This document shows positions 1 through 10,342 of a DNA stretch of 64,000 nt, piece after piece. Made by a program: the position numbers and the translations under genes. The first letter of the stretch is position 1. Each line of letters begins with the position of its first letter. Source of the DNA: Klebsormidium nitens (Eukaryota; Streptophyta; Klebsormidiophyceae; Klebsormidiales; Klebsormidiaceae); the NCBI GenBank assembly GCA_000708835.1, contig DF237094.1, forward strand, positions 109,045 through 173,044, given 5' to 3'. The notes under the pieces were generated by a model, which saw only the letters and a list, made by a program, of their open reading frames with translations, searched no databases and was not told where the DNA came from.

Positions 1-44
1 GCCTTGCTCCGCTCTGATACGTTCCCAGTACCTTTTGCAATCAC

Positions 45-125
45 CTTTGTCAGGAGCTTGCGGTGACTGTGAAAGGAGCGGGGAATCCGCCCAGTCGCAC
101 GAATACTTCGATAAGAGCGAGTCAC
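45..125 (+). pseudogene. decayed copy of the HCF107-like exon at 205-387
   Basis: About 80 bases resemble the start of the exon at 205: an 'aggagcttgcggtga' stretch parallels 'agagctcgcgctga', and 'gaatacttcgataag' parallels 'gagtacttcgagaag'. The reading frame is broken by indels and the splice acceptor is not preserved. Read as a relict tandem exon duplicate. Confidence 0.55.
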
Positions 126-204
126 GAATTACTTTTGCGGTATCATCTCCGCTCTCTTACGTTCCCTTTCCTCCTTGTCATACGTTTCCCTTTATTGTCT
201 GCAG

Positions 205-3200
205 GTACCTCCATCAAGAGCTCGCGCTGATCGAGAAAGAGGCTGGAAACGCCGCCCAGGCGCGTGAGTACTTCGAGAAGGGCACGGGGTACGCGCCGCG
301 GTCGGCGGCACTCTGGCAGGCGTGGGCGCTGCTCGAGGCCGAGTGCGGGAACGCAGCGAAAGCAAGGGAGTTGTTTCAAAAGGCCAAGTAAGTTTCATAG
401 CGTCTTATTGCTGTGTTTTGGAGGCCACTAGTCTTTCTTTCATCTCTTTTTCAGTCCTTGTGAGAAGCGGAGAGGTGGTTAAAGTCCTGACAGAGTCGAG
501 ATGGCGGGTCACTTTTCTTCGTCCTGCGAGCACTATCATTCACAGTCGTCCTTTTTCTTGCTCTTGTCCAGCTGACAACAAGCTGGACCAAGTAAGGTAA
601 GCGGTTAGTTCTGCAGTTGACGTGAAATGCTGACTCGTGAATTCATCCTGATGCTGACTTTCGATGCTAAATCTTGACCCTGACTTTCTATATTCTGATT
701 CTGCAGGGAGGTAAGCCCGCGCAGCGGTCCCGTCTACCTGGCCTGGGCGCTGTTTGAGGCGGAGTGCGGCGAAACGAAGGCGGCCCTCGAGCTGTTCGAA
801 ACGGGCCTGGCGTATCGTCCACGAGACGTAGTTCTCATGCAGGTAAGATTACGTAGCTCGCTTAGAGTCGCCGACAATGCCCTGTAGTTCAGAGCTTTGT
901 TATCTGTACTTTCAGTGGGTATTTCGACGACATCGATCGAGAGAGTCCTTTCGACTTGCAAGACGACTGGCTTTGTCCGCGGATACCTTCAGACCTTTCC
1001 GTATCCAAGCTCTTTACAGAATAAGTCGCAGGTCTTCGCAAGCTCCTTCTTGAGACGAGCGACCAGGGCGACCAGCCTAGCTGGCCGAATCAATTACCAA
1101 ATTTCAGAGATCAGACATTGAAACGCACTACTGAGTTGCAGGTTCTGCGCTGGCTTCTGGTACGACGAGGGTGCTCACACCCGGCTGTTGTTTTGGCGAG
1201 CGGCGGCTCCTCTGAACCAGTAAACTGGGCTGGCTTTAAGGGAACGCCAATTTTCTTTCGAATCTACTATGATCTCAAGTTCTGTTAGGACTTTGTTGCA
1301 GGCCTTTGCGCTGTTACTATACGACGAGGGCGACCCTGCCCGGGTATAGCTGTTGCGGCGAGCCACATTTGGTTCCACGTCACCAGCTCAGCTGGCCACC
1401 TTTTGTTTCTCAGAGTTCATTGATTCCATGAACCTTTTTTGATGGTTTTACTCTTGAATTCGTTGCGCAGGCCTTTGCGCGCTTTCTTGTACGAAGAGGG
1501 CAACCTAGCGCGTGCGCGCCTCCTGTTCCGGCGCGCCACTCTCCCGGATCACGTCACCAGCCCAGTTGGCAGGTTTCACTCTTGGGCTTTTATTCAACTC
1601 CCGGGTTCTTCTCGACCTTCTGACGGGCGGATCGAAAATGGTTTGTGCAGGCCTTTGCGCGCTTTTTGTACGACGAGGGCGACCTTGCGCGCGCGCGCCT
1701 CCTGTTCCGGCGGGCCACTCTCCTGGATCCACGTCACCAGCCCAGCTGGCAGGCGTGGGCGATTATCGAGTGGAAGGAAGGGAACGTGCCCAAGGCGCGG
1801 GAGCTCTTCCAAAAGGGCGTCTGGGCGGCGCCCGGGAACAACGCTGATGTCGTCAAAGTGTTCCAGGTGGGTGGATCGTTGGACGTGGCTGACGTTGCTG
1901 GCCGGAGGGTCCGACGTTGCTGGGGGGCTTCTGTTTAGGGCTCTGCAGGGCCCCAGAATCTCACTGACTTCTTCCAGCTAAACGGACAGCTTGACGCCTC
2001 CTTCCCTGTGACCATCTTATCATCTTATGAGGCAGCCGGTATGATGTTTGGACGTCGATTTCCAGTTAACGAGGCAAAGGCCATGCATAGACCACCAAGC
2101 TTGTACTTTGTCACCGCCCTCACTAAGTGCCGTCCGAAGTTGTGAGCGTCAGGGACAGCAGCGGATGTCAGGCACATTGACGCCCATCTCAAGCGAAAGC
2201 GAAGGTTGGGCCAGAAACAAATACGAGCGTCCTTGCTTGCAGGCGTGGGGCGTGTTGGAGGAGCGGCAGGGCAATCTGACTGTTGCACGCGAGTTGTATA
2301 AGTGCGCGCTCAAGGCCGACCCAACGAGCGTCCTCACTTGGGAGGTGAGTTCTGGGCGCACGCGCGCATCGGTGTCTCGCGAGTGGCTTTCAAAACGGCT
2401 TGAGGAGTTCTTATAAGATCCAGCTTTGATTTGGAAGAGTGAAATTCCTTGTCGTGCATCTTTTCTTGGGAGGTGGATCCCGGCGCATGCGCACAATGCG
2501 ACAATACGATAGTCTCGGCTCGCATCCATAAACATCTTGCAAGCAGACTTCAGGATACATAAGTCACCGGGTAGAAAATGATCGAGCGTGACGTCACGTG
2601 GATAGACGTGGGTGCAAACTGCGCAGCTGATTGGTTGCCAAGGATTCCAAAGCTTCCGAGTGATGCGAGTGGAATTACAAACGTCTTAGCCGGAGTCGTA
2701 TGCGGACATAGCGTTGTTTGGAAGAGCTAAGCTCCTTGGTCGTGCAAATGGCAACTTATTGCAGGTTCCGCACCTTCTGAGAACGCACTTACTGACAAGG
2801 TCATCAGATGCGTGCCCATTTTCACGTTGGTTGAGAAATGACGTTCACAGTGTCGGCAGCAGTCATTTTGCCATCGTTCTCTTTTGTGATAGCTTTTGTG
2901 AATGTGTCGGAAGCCCAGCGCTCGTAGGCCAGATGTTCATTCAGTAGGAGCCTACTTCACCAAGATGCAGGAACGATTATTTTCATTTCACTCCGCCACC
3001 AGGTGGAAGATCGCAAACTACTTGGGTTTACTGAGTTAACCCTTCCCTTCTTCGCGCAGTCGTGGGCGCTGTTGGAGGAACATGTGGGGAACATTTTCCG
3101 TGCGGACGAGCTCCGGCGGCTGTGCATGCAGCAGCAAACGGAAGTCGTTTCCGTCGACCTGAGCCTCACGGAGGTGCTCGCGCCGGCGTTTAGCAAGATC

Positions 3201-3281
3201 AAAGAGTGGTTCAATTTCAAGGACAAGATACCGCTTGACAAGCAGATTCGCGCGTCGAGGGTTAGGGTTGAGGACGATTGA
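205..3281 (+). CDS. HCF107: HCF107/Mbb1-like HAT-repeat plastid RNA-processing protein (3' part, five exons)
   Basis: Seen: exons 205-387, 707-842, 1651-1866, 2243-2344 and 3060-3281 join in frame through GT-AG introns and end in TGA at 3281. The gene continues beyond the left edge, so the N-terminus, including any transit peptide, is missing. The product is a run of about 34-residue HAT/TPR repeats with the signature W.AWA.LE...GN...AR.LF..A, for example WQAWALLEAECGN and WQAWAIIEWKEGN. A non-repeat tail follows, containing EVVSVDLSLTEVLAPAFSKI. Known: HCF107 in Arabidopsis and Mbb1 in Chlamydomonas are chloroplast HAT proteins that bind and stabilise processed psbH/psbB transcripts for photosystem II. 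The repeat style and the tail after the last repeat fit this family. Odd: introns hold decayed copies of two exons (45-125; 1139-1575). Another HAT protein such as a CstF77/crooked-neck relative is less likely because of the tail. Confidence 0.85.
1139..1240 (+). pseudogene. decayed exon copy 1 (of the exon at 1651-1866)
   Basis: Begins with TTGCAG and keeps 'ggtacgacgagggtgc' and 'ctgggctgg', matching the start of the functional exon at 1651. Substitutions and indels break the frame. It is the most diverged of three copies lying in the same intron. Confidence 0.5.
1299..1400 (+). pseudogene. decayed exon copy 2 (of the exon at 1651-1866)
   Basis: Starts with GCAG|GCCTTTGCG exactly like the functional exon. 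It reads AFALLLYDEGDPARV and then an in-frame TAG. The later part ('ccacgtcaccagctcagctggc') still matches. Less decayed than the copy at 1139. Confidence 0.75.
1468..1575 (+). pseudogene. decayed exon copy 3 (of the exon at 1651-1866)
   Basis: The best preserved copy. From GCAG at 1467-1470 it is nearly identical to the functional exon for about 100 bases. One extra base near 1481 (TTTCTTGTAC against TTTTTGTAC) shifts the frame, and a further base is missing near 1550. It ends at 'cccagttggcagg', where a following GT could not act as a normal donor. Confidence 0.85.
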
Positions 3282-4809
3282 AACCAGGTTTGAGTCGGAA
3301 ATACTGTTGCCTCGCTTGGCTGCGGGGGCAGCACCGTCCGCTCCTCGAAAGTGGACGGCAGTCTTGCTAGTGACTCTTATACAAGTACAATCTGATGGTT
3401 GCTTCACACGTGTGTGACTCGAAGGCTTTATGGGCATGTTTCAGCTCATGGTGGTCTTTCTTTGTTTTGCAACGTGCGCTTTCTGTCCACAAAGTTGCAC
3501 AAGCTCTGAACACTGTTCTCAAAATGCTCGACAACCATGCTCGTGTCGGAGTCTACTCTATAGTGATGGGTGTACTCACCTATGTACGATCGGTGTCACG
3601 GGTCAATTATTGCCTGTGCCTAGCTCAAAGTCTGAACGCTTCTTGCACAATGCTCGTTTTGATGTTGGTTTGCGCAGAGCATGCGTGCTCTTCAAACTTC
3701 CGATGCATGGTGTCCCAGGCCCGATCCCAATGCACGCTCAACTTGGCAACTTGGCCGTAGTCCCAGCTCCATGCTCATCATATATTACTCTCAAGTTTTA
3801 TGAGCGATTCGCCTAGCGCCACCTGGCGCTTTGAAATCCTGATGCTATTTGTGACGCGCGGGTGACATGTCGTTTGAGTCTGTGACGACCCATGCAGGAA
3901 TCTAGTTATGACGCGCGTACGTTGCTACGACCGTCGAAGCCGGCGCCCGTATCGGATGCATATGACGTCCAAGCTGGGAAATCGTGGGGATCCCTCCGAG
4001 GTCCACGTCGTAGTCAATCATGACATATGCAACCTTTCAATGATGGTTCTGCCCAGCAGTATGCCTGGCAACGGCGCCTTGCAGTCACTGCAATAGGCTA
4101 TACCTACTTCGCGGTGTGTTCCATCATGGACCAATGATGGGAATGGAGAGCGCTTTGCGTACAGATAGGGGGAGGCAATTGGCACAACGTCGGATCGAGG
4201 ACTGCAGACTTCAGCATTTCGAATGGCGCCTGAGAATGTCAACTCTCTGAGCAGCTCAGCGCTCCTTTCTTGAACTCTTTGATGGAAAAAACTGCTGTCT
4301 CCTCACTCATTCTCAAAGACGCAGTACGTCCTTGCAGCTCACGTTGCCCCTTCATTGCGTCTCCAAAATCTCTGTCACTTTGCAGTTTACCATCTTGCGC
4401 CAGCTCATCCACTGAGAGTTGAAGCAGAATGCAGACAAACTTGCAGCTTTTTTTGGCGAAGCTTTTGAGCTAAAATCTGCTAAGTCCAGATGGAAACTGC
4501 TTCAATTGGATACAATTTAGTTCGTGAAGGGCTGATCCAGGTACTAGCTGGCTAGGGGGCTATTGGGAAAGGGGCCTAGGGGGCTCACTTCTGTGCCTAA
4601 GCCTTTCGGAGTTGGGTACAACAAACCCCGAGTACGAATTATGTTGGCGCCGGCATCAGTGATGTGACTCGTTTTCAGCATCATACCCGTGCTGTTCCTC
4701 TCGCTGTTTGAGTCAACCTGAAGGGAGAGTTTGCACAGTTGCCTCAAATCAACAGAGAGTTGGATAAGGGCTTGGGAGAGCCCACAGCAATTGTTGCCAG
4801 CTGAAAGCG
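3282..4809. other. intergenic interval between the HCF107-like and USP genes
   Basis: About 1.5 kb with no supportable gene. Open frames at 3395-3816 overlap in several phases, lack splice structure and look like chance. A short direct repeat of a 'ctagggggct' core occurs at about 4551-4585. The 3' UTR of the left gene and the promoter of the USP gene must lie here, but no element is recognisable. Confidence 0.5.
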
Positions 4810-7256
4810 ATGCGCGCAAGCATGGATGACTTATCGGGAAAACAGCCATCAGCGCGCAAGATCCTGATACCCATCAGCGACTCTCCTGAAAGCAAAGCGG
4901 CCCTGGTATGGGCAGTCGAGAATCTCATCCGGAAGGAAGACCAGGTGTTGCTCTATCACATGGTCAAGACGCCAACACTAATTCCCACTGCAAGTAAGTT
5001 ACTCATTCCCAGACATGGTTTGTCAAAGAAGGAGTTGACTTTGGAGGGCAGCTGAGGAACTCAGGTTTGGAACAAACAGCTGTGCATTGATTGAAATATA
5101 GGTGAAGATGAATTAAATTCTTTTCAGCTCATGCCTTTCAAGGGTTTCTACGGGATGAGTAGCATGACTTCAGTCCACCACCACGTCAGGTGGCATTGCA
5201 ATCATGCCTCTTCTTTTCTCCAGATTGATTCAGTACCTGCCTGGATTGCTGGTTGCCAGATCCAACTCAAAGCTCTAGAGTTCCTCCCTTCTAGAGTTAG
5301 CATCAAAACTCCCGCCAATAGTTGCAGTATTTCACTCTTACAATGAAGTGCGCCATTGCCAGGGCTTGGGCACACATGCAATCACGGATAGCAAGAGAAA
5401 GCTTTCTAGACAAAGCAATCGAATAAAGCATCAAAGACAAGTATATAAGCAAGTCAAACCTGCCTTGCAGTGGGAATGGTACCCTACTCGGGGGCCTCGC
5501 CTGCGATGCAAAAGGCGCACGTTCTAGTTGCGACAGCGGACGGGACCAAGTTGCTGCGCAGCTTGCAAGCCTACGGCACAAACAAAAAGGTGGGCATGAG
5601 GAAAACATATTGATTACATCATGCTAGCGTGATGACGGCAATAAAGTACGCTGGATTGCTGTGCCCAGCTGTAGTTTGATTAACTGAATCCGCATCCCTA
5701 CTCTTACATTCTTCATCGTCTGTAACACCGTTTCAACAAAATTTCATGGTTGTGTTGGTGTCTATGCTTTTGATAGTAATGCCGTCAGGGCCAGCAGCAT
5801 TCGCCCAACTGTATTTATCCAACTTCGACCACACTGTCAAGTACATCCACTTTAGTGTACTGTTTTATAGGCCAATATGTAACCCATCTCATCTTTCACA
5901 CCTTTCAAATACTTGCAGCATGGGATCCCCGTTCTCCGATCTGTCAGTGCCTTCCAAGCTAGGCAAGAAACATGCAAACCACACAAATCATCACTCCAGT
6001 CTTGAAAGTCCAGTCTTGTGTCCTTCCTCACATCCTTGGGGTCTTGTTCTGTGCACCAGATCGATGTGACAATAGAGGTTGGACGGTGCGACAATCGACA
6101 TGCAGAGCTACTGCGGAAGGCCAAAAAGGAGGCGGCGACGCTCCTGATCATGGGAGCTGGGGGATCCCCCAGATTCGGTCTGCGGTGGGTCGCTTTGTGC
6201 TTTTCTGGTTTTCAGGTCGTTCTCGATTCCCATTGCTCCTGAGACTTCTGGAACTGAGAAAGTTTTGGATTGCCCAATGCTTCCGAAATTGTGGGTGTCC
6301 TTATAAGCGGCTGCTTTCCGCTATGCTCAGGAGCTCTGTGCCCATTGGAGTTCTGGCGTTGGTAAAGTGAATGTTCGACGCTTGCGGGGGTTTTTCCATT
6401 TGACTTTGAAGAACGGCTTGAGTGGGGTGTGTCAGATAGCCTCAGCTCACCAGTTTGCATGCAGCTGGGTAAATGTACTTTGCCGTTGAGCAAAGGAAGC
6501 AAAGCCAATTCCTCCGTTTGTGACCGCTTTCTCTCTGATTGTACTTCTGGAACATCTGGGCTCGGACCAAACGATCGAAGCCCGTCTGTTGACTAAGGTC
6601 CCCTCCGTTCGAATACGCTTGTATCAAGGAAAGGAGGGCACAAGCAAAGCCTGACTTGAAACTGTCGTTCTTGCAAAGTTGTTCTCAAGGCAACCAGACT
6701 GACAAGCATCTCCACGATCAGACCCGCGTAATTTGACTTCAAAAGCGTTGGCTTCGTCCGAGAATGCAGCACAAAACAGCCCCGGCCTGTAGCCCTTCAT
6801 TGCTAGCACGCGGCCCGGAGCGGACTTTCCACAGAGCACACGTTGGAATGGCAAGCAAGATCACTTTGAGTTCCATGCTACGACACAAAACGGCGACACC
6901 AAACGACACCAACGCGTCTAACAAGATGTCCAAAGCTCTAATCCTCGGTACTCCTCTTCTGCAGGTTGGGAAAAAAGCAAACCTTGTCGGCCCGCATCTG
7001 CCGGGACGCGGAGTGCCACGTCATCCTGGTTGACAAGAAAAAGCGCCCCACGATCCACGCCAAATCTCCGGCGATCGAAAGCGTTGGCACCTCTCCTTCG
7101 GAACCCCGTGGGGAAGAGTCCGACAGCCGGGGACTATCCCCGGGGGGCGGTTTGGCGGGGATCCGGGCGAAGCTGGCCCTGGAAGTTCCGTCGGAGATAG
7201 TGCTCGGCGAGTTGGCGACTCCAAAGTTTGACGCCAGCCCAGCAAAGGCACAGTGA
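4810..7256 (+). CDS. universal stress protein (USP) family protein, four exons
   Basis: Seen: exons 4810-4993, 5471-5589, 6060-6184 and 6965-7256 join with matching phases to give 239 residues. The first exon has the USP opening strand KILIPISDSPESKAALVWAV. The second carries KAHVLVATADG, the third VTIEVGRCDNRHAELLRKAK and LLIMGAGGSPR, the fourth CRDAECHVILVDK, the last strand of the fold. A low-complexity tail of about 70 residues follows. Known: plant USP-domain proteins have an alpha/beta Rossmann-like fold and act in stress responses; some bind ATP through G-2x-G-9x-G(S/T). The LIMGAGGSPRFG stretch is in the right place, but the motif is not clearly complete, so nucleotide binding is uncertain. 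The start is the first ATG of the open frame (a second lies four codons on). Sure of the fold, not of the role. Confidence 0.85.
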
Positions 7257-7575
7257 GCCGCGTCTTAAACCTGGCTCTTGTGATCACCTAATCATTTGAG
7301 GTTTGGGAACCGTATGTTGTCCTGTTGGCAGTATCCGAAAATCTCGATAGACAATCAAAGACCTCGGACAGTGAGCTGCGTGTTAGCCTTTGATCACGTG
7401 ACTGAACTTTCCTAAGCCATCCGAGGTTTTGGAACTGTATGTTGTCCTGCTGGCAGAATCCGAAAACCTCGGTAGACCGTGTTAGCTCTGGGTCTCGTGA
7501 TTGAGCTTTCCTAACCCATTCAAGGTACGCTATCCTGCTGCCAGATTTCGAGAATCTCAGTAGACAAGCAGATCT
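7251..7575 (+). repeat. three-copy tandem repeat of about 110 bp starting at the USP stop codon
   Basis: Copies start at about 7251, 7369 and 7478. Each has a CAGTGAG-like or GTGTTAG start, a 'tgatca(c)ctaa' or 'tgatcacgtgactg' segment, 'gtatgttgtcctg' (diverged in copy 3), 'ggcagnatccgaaaa' and 'tcggtagac'. Copy 1 includes the USP stop codon (7254-7256), so the array arose by duplication from the coding end outward. Confidence 0.8.
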
Positions 7576-8134
7576 AACTGAAGCCCGTTGAAAGCTGTCA
7601 TATGCTGTTGTAGGCATCCTTCGCGTTCGCTTCATTGGGGAGAAACGGTACTGATTTGCGCTCAAAGGGCTCTCCCTGCGGATTTCGTTGAGCTTGTGAT
7701 GCACAAGGCGTGGAATCAAAAGTAGGCGCTTCTCTTTGAAAGCGTTGCAAAAGCGATGCACGGAAACCGTGTAGCTCAAACGTGCCCTCGACGACAATCT
7801 ATAAGGCCCTGCTCTTTACTGGAAAAGAGTCCTTATACCATCCATATCATTTTTCGTTTGTTTGTTCAGGACATTGGCCTTCTAAGTACAAGGGTTTGAT
7901 TACGGCCCGATCCCTTTTCAGATCGTCCGCATCAATCTTTGCTAAGTGCTGATTCCCTTTTCTTCCTTCTTGCTGAATCAAAGCCGTTCGTCTTCTACAG
8001 GAATGCAAGTAGCGCAACCCTCCCGCCAACACCCATAAGTGACGCTGCGCTGAACACTGCGCCCTTCAACCCCTCTTCCCCGGTCGCAACTCCCAGCGAC
8101 TGCGTTTCTCTCCCACCTCAAACATCTTCGGACG

Positions 8135-10141
8135 GTGCGCGCTCACACACGGGCGGCGCGCGCCACGGAATCGGACGGCGCGCGCGCACCAGCGGATGGC
8201 GAGCGCAAAGAATCGGACACCCCGCGCGCCCAATCGGACGGTTCTCGGACGTGCTCTCAATCCCGAGAGCTCTTCCCGCTGCCCGAATGGGACGCTGAGG
8301 GAAGGGCGGGCAGAGACGCGGACGCAAAGTCGGAGGGGAAGGTGACCGGAAAGGAGAAGATGAGCGGAACGGGAAAGGTGGGCGGAATGAAAACTGAAGA
8401 TGCGGTCGGAAAGGAGCACGGAACAGGGGGCGGAAGGGGCGAGGTGGACGGTGAGCCCGAGCGAGGTTCGGACGCAAATGAGGAGGCTAAAGAAAATGCG
8501 GACGTAGTTGCTGACATCACTGCCGAAGCTCAAACGCCTCCGCTGGGGCGCGCGCGCGCGGGTGGTTCCGACTGTTCTTCGCTGACAGGAGTTCCTCAAT
8601 CGGATGGAGCTTCACCGAGAGAAAAGGAGGGGCGCGCATTTTTGGCGACGCCCCGGCCCTTTGGTAATAGACTGGACGCGATCGGGGTGCAACTACCCAG
8701 CCCGAAGACCGGCACTGTTCGAAATGCGAAGCCGCCGCCGGGACCGTTGGAGTCCCCGTTCTGCAGTCCCCGCCGTGAAAAGCGGCCGATTCCGTCAGCG
8801 AAGGCGCTGATCAACCGGGTGTTTTTGGCTCTTAACGAGGCCACCTCTGCGGGGTCCATTAAACCAGACCCGTTTTCAAAACCGTTTCTAAGTCCGCCGT
8901 CAAACCCGGTGTCAAACCGTCGCAGAAGCCCCGCTCGGTCACTCAGATCCCGGGGGATCCCTCCGCGGAAGCGCGCACCGGCGGACGGTTCCAGAGAGTC
9001 CCCGGTCGTCGGTTATCCGTCGATCTGGACGTTCGTGAAACCGCAGGTTACTGCGGGCCCCGTGTTCGGAGCATTGTCCGAAAATCTGTCCAACGATCAT
9101 CCAGACGAAACGTTGCTGGACGATCGTTGGACGTGTGTCAGAAAGTCGCAAGACAGTCGACGGGCGTCCGCAAGACACTCGCTGGACGGCCAGTTGCCAG
9201 ACTTCGGGCGGATGTCCGCCGGAAAGGCGCTGAGCGCTCGCCAGCTGTCCGCCGGACACTTCTCGGACGTTCGCTGGCTGTCACCCGGACAGCCTCCGAA
9301 CGGTCGCCGAACTTCTCTCGGAATTTCGCCGGACGCCCGCCGAACCTTCCGTGAAACGGCACCGGACAGCCGGCGGAATTCCGCCAGACGCTCGCCGGAC
9401 GCTTGCCGGACGTCCGAGGGGCGTCTGGGACGCTCGCCGACACCGTCCGAAAATCAGACGGGTGCCGAACCGGAGGCCTTGATAGCGCGGCTGAGGGAGC
9501 AAGTCGATCTACTGACGGAGATCGGCAGTCTGAGAGATAGAGAATTCGAAAACGTCGCGAGCCGCGCGAAGCAGGCGGAGAAGGCGGCGGAGGAACGAGA
9601 GAGGTGAGCTAACTTTGTGGGTTGCGAGGTTTCGACGGATGAATTTCGACATTTTCGAAGTTTGAGGAAAAACAGCCACGAAATTCTCCTCTCTTTGACC
9701 CTGTTTGGCTGTCCTGGTCCGACGAATGTCCTGCTGCGTACTCTCGTTAATCCTAGAGGGCGCTTTGAAAAGTTGAGTGTTTGGGTAGTGTTCTTTGGGC
9801 TCATCAAGTCTTCCGCTTTCTTCTTCCTTTTCTTTTCCTGTCCTTGATGGGAAGGTCTGATTAGCTCTTGTTCTCTCCATAAGTTTTCAGGTTCGGCCAT
9901 TTCCTTTCCCGGAATTCGACATTGGAAAGCTCCGCTGATTTATAGCAGCTCGGATCAACACTAGTACGGGTTCATTTGCGCCCAAGCCAACCCGTTCCGC
10001 TGACCGCTGTCCGCTTCCGTTGTCGCAGGGCGCTCCTGACGGAAAAACTGATGCGGGAGGAGGCGGAACTCAAGGCGAGGCGGCTCGCCAACCAGATGGC
10101 GGCGTTGAGAGTGCATGCATCGCGCGCAAATGCGGGCGCTG
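8135..10141 (+). CDS. Arg/Ser-rich low-complexity protein with C-terminal coiled coil (3' end unresolved)
   Basis: Not a recognised family. Seen: an open frame from 8135 runs to a GTGAG donor after 9603, and an exon at 10029-10141 continues it in phase. The first about 430 residues are low complexity: acidic/Gly-Lys-rich, then Arg-Ser-Pro-rich with degenerate repeats such as SPDARRT and SPDACRT. The end (ALIARLREQVDLLTEIGSLR onward, through EERERALLTEKLMREEAELK) has heptad-like spacing, so a coiled coil. Likely later exons are 10282-10342 (ALLKRAKLRASTRG) and one from about 11117 ending near 11217 (APVVAIQEGFSVPHLSISW), but their phases do not all join. The start is uncertain: SDGAR-type repeats occur in one frame up to about 8150 and in another after it, so an upstream exon or a one-base error near 8140-8170 is possible. 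Confidence 0.5.
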
Positions 10142-10342
10142 GTAAGAGAAAGTTGACTAAAATAGGAATTGATTCTATCTGCGTGGTGAGCGTTCAAGGC
10201 CTTTACGCAAGATCGTCTATCGCACTTTGATAGGCGAAATCGTCGAAGACTTCAATGCAACAGATCTAGACGAGCGCTCATAGCGCTACTGAAACGTGCC
10301 AAGTTGCGCGCGAGTACGAGAGGCGTTTCCGAAGTTGATGGT

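Noticed and set aside
561-599. Candidate exon (ADNKLDQVR) in the HCF107-like gene
   Set aside because: The phase does not fit, and joining 387 to 707 directly gives an uninterrupted HAT repeat.
1439-1981. 180-codon plus-strand frame in the HCF107-like gene
   Set aside because: It spans an exon copy, an intron and the true exon in a wrong phase. The HAT repeat is read in another frame.
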